Source of the DNA: Bemisia tabaci
Taxonomy: Eukaryota; Arthropoda; Insecta; Hemiptera; Aleyrodidae
Length of the DNA stretch: 64,000 nt
Assembly: GCF_918797505.1 (NCBI RefSeq)
Contig: NC_092793.1
Coordinates: 48,224,243-48,288,242 of the forward strand
Reading direction: 5' to 3'
Below the pieces are notes generated by a model that searched no databases, was not told the origin of the DNA, and saw nothing but the letters and a program-made list of their open reading frames with translations. The translations under genes and the position numbers were made by a program. Shown piece by piece: positions 63,886-64,000 of this stretch. Position 1 is the first letter of the stretch. Each line of letters opens with the position of its first letter.

Positions 63886-64000
63886 TTATCATTCTAGCAG
63901 CCGGAAGAGGGGCGCGCCTTCGGCGCGCTGAGGGGGGCGCATCTGCCAATGGCAGATTGGCCTTATGGTCAGTCCGACCCTGGCCCCTCAAATACAGTTT

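Larger units (their letters stand above)
62306..63982. mobile_element. Outer non-autonomous hAT-like element (interrupted)
   Basis: CAGGGTCGGACTGAC at the left end and GTCAGTCCGACCCTG at the right end, a perfect 15-bp terminal inverted repeat of the CAGGG type common in hAT elements. Subterminal GGGGGCGCA occurs near both ends. The inner 835 bp (62802-63636) is a second element. Flanks AGCCCCTCGC and GCCCCTCA are similar but offset, so the target-site duplication is uncertain. No transposase. Confidence 0.75.

Overview
The window is eukaryotic, almost certainly an insect genome. It has spliced genes with GT-AG introns, short GC-rich exons (roughly 60-70% GC by eye) in AT-rich introns, and a very dense load of short palindromic (foldback/MITE) repeats. 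Several repeat families look like those I associate with whitefly (Bemisia tabaci) DNA, but that is an impression and not a database result. There is no operon, CRISPR array or other prokaryotic feature.

Two genes can be reconstructed exon by exon. Gene 1 lies on the minus strand, from about 47.85 kb (a speculative 5' exon) or 39.2 kb (secure) down to the stop codon at 7914. It encodes a single-pass membrane protein with the order signal peptide, LDLa, four CUB or CUB-like modules, LDLa, transmembrane helix and a short cytoplasmic tail. Eight exons (39046-39222, 33024-33160, 19602-20039, 18222-18652, 12001-12514, 10834-11235, 9296-9630, 7914-8553) join with matching phases at every junction and give about 1023 residues. 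The 137-bp exon at 33024-33160 carries the first half of CUB1 and repairs an otherwise broken phase between its neighbours.

Gene 2 lies on the plus strand, 49191-59958, in six exons (49191-49411, 50280-50657, 52930-53119, 57072-57319, 59277-59364, 59881-59958). The exons sum to exactly 1203 nt and encode a complete 400-residue, probably secreted protein of unknown function, with four cysteines confined to its C-terminal fifth. If the candidate 5' exon of gene 1 at 47842-47854 is real, the two genes are head to head, with start codons about 1.3 kb apart across a CpG-rich block and a long CTT microsatellite.

Layout: 1-7.5 kb is intergenic with scattered repeats; 7.9-39.2 kb is gene 1, whose introns are largely foldback elements; 39.2-49.1 kb is repeat-rich sequence containing the putative promoter region; 49.2-60.0 kb is gene 2; 60-64 kb is intergenic, with one weak minus-strand ORF and a hAT-like element nested inside another. 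Other notable items are a nuclear copy of a mitochondrial COX1 fragment beside a 41-bp poly(T) tract, a tRNA-derived SINE-like element, a 307-bp tandem repeat, a perfect 77-bp duplication, and several unrelated foldback families that share the same CACTG/CACGG plus A-run termini. Foldback elements lie within about 30-70 nt downstream of six of the splice donors.
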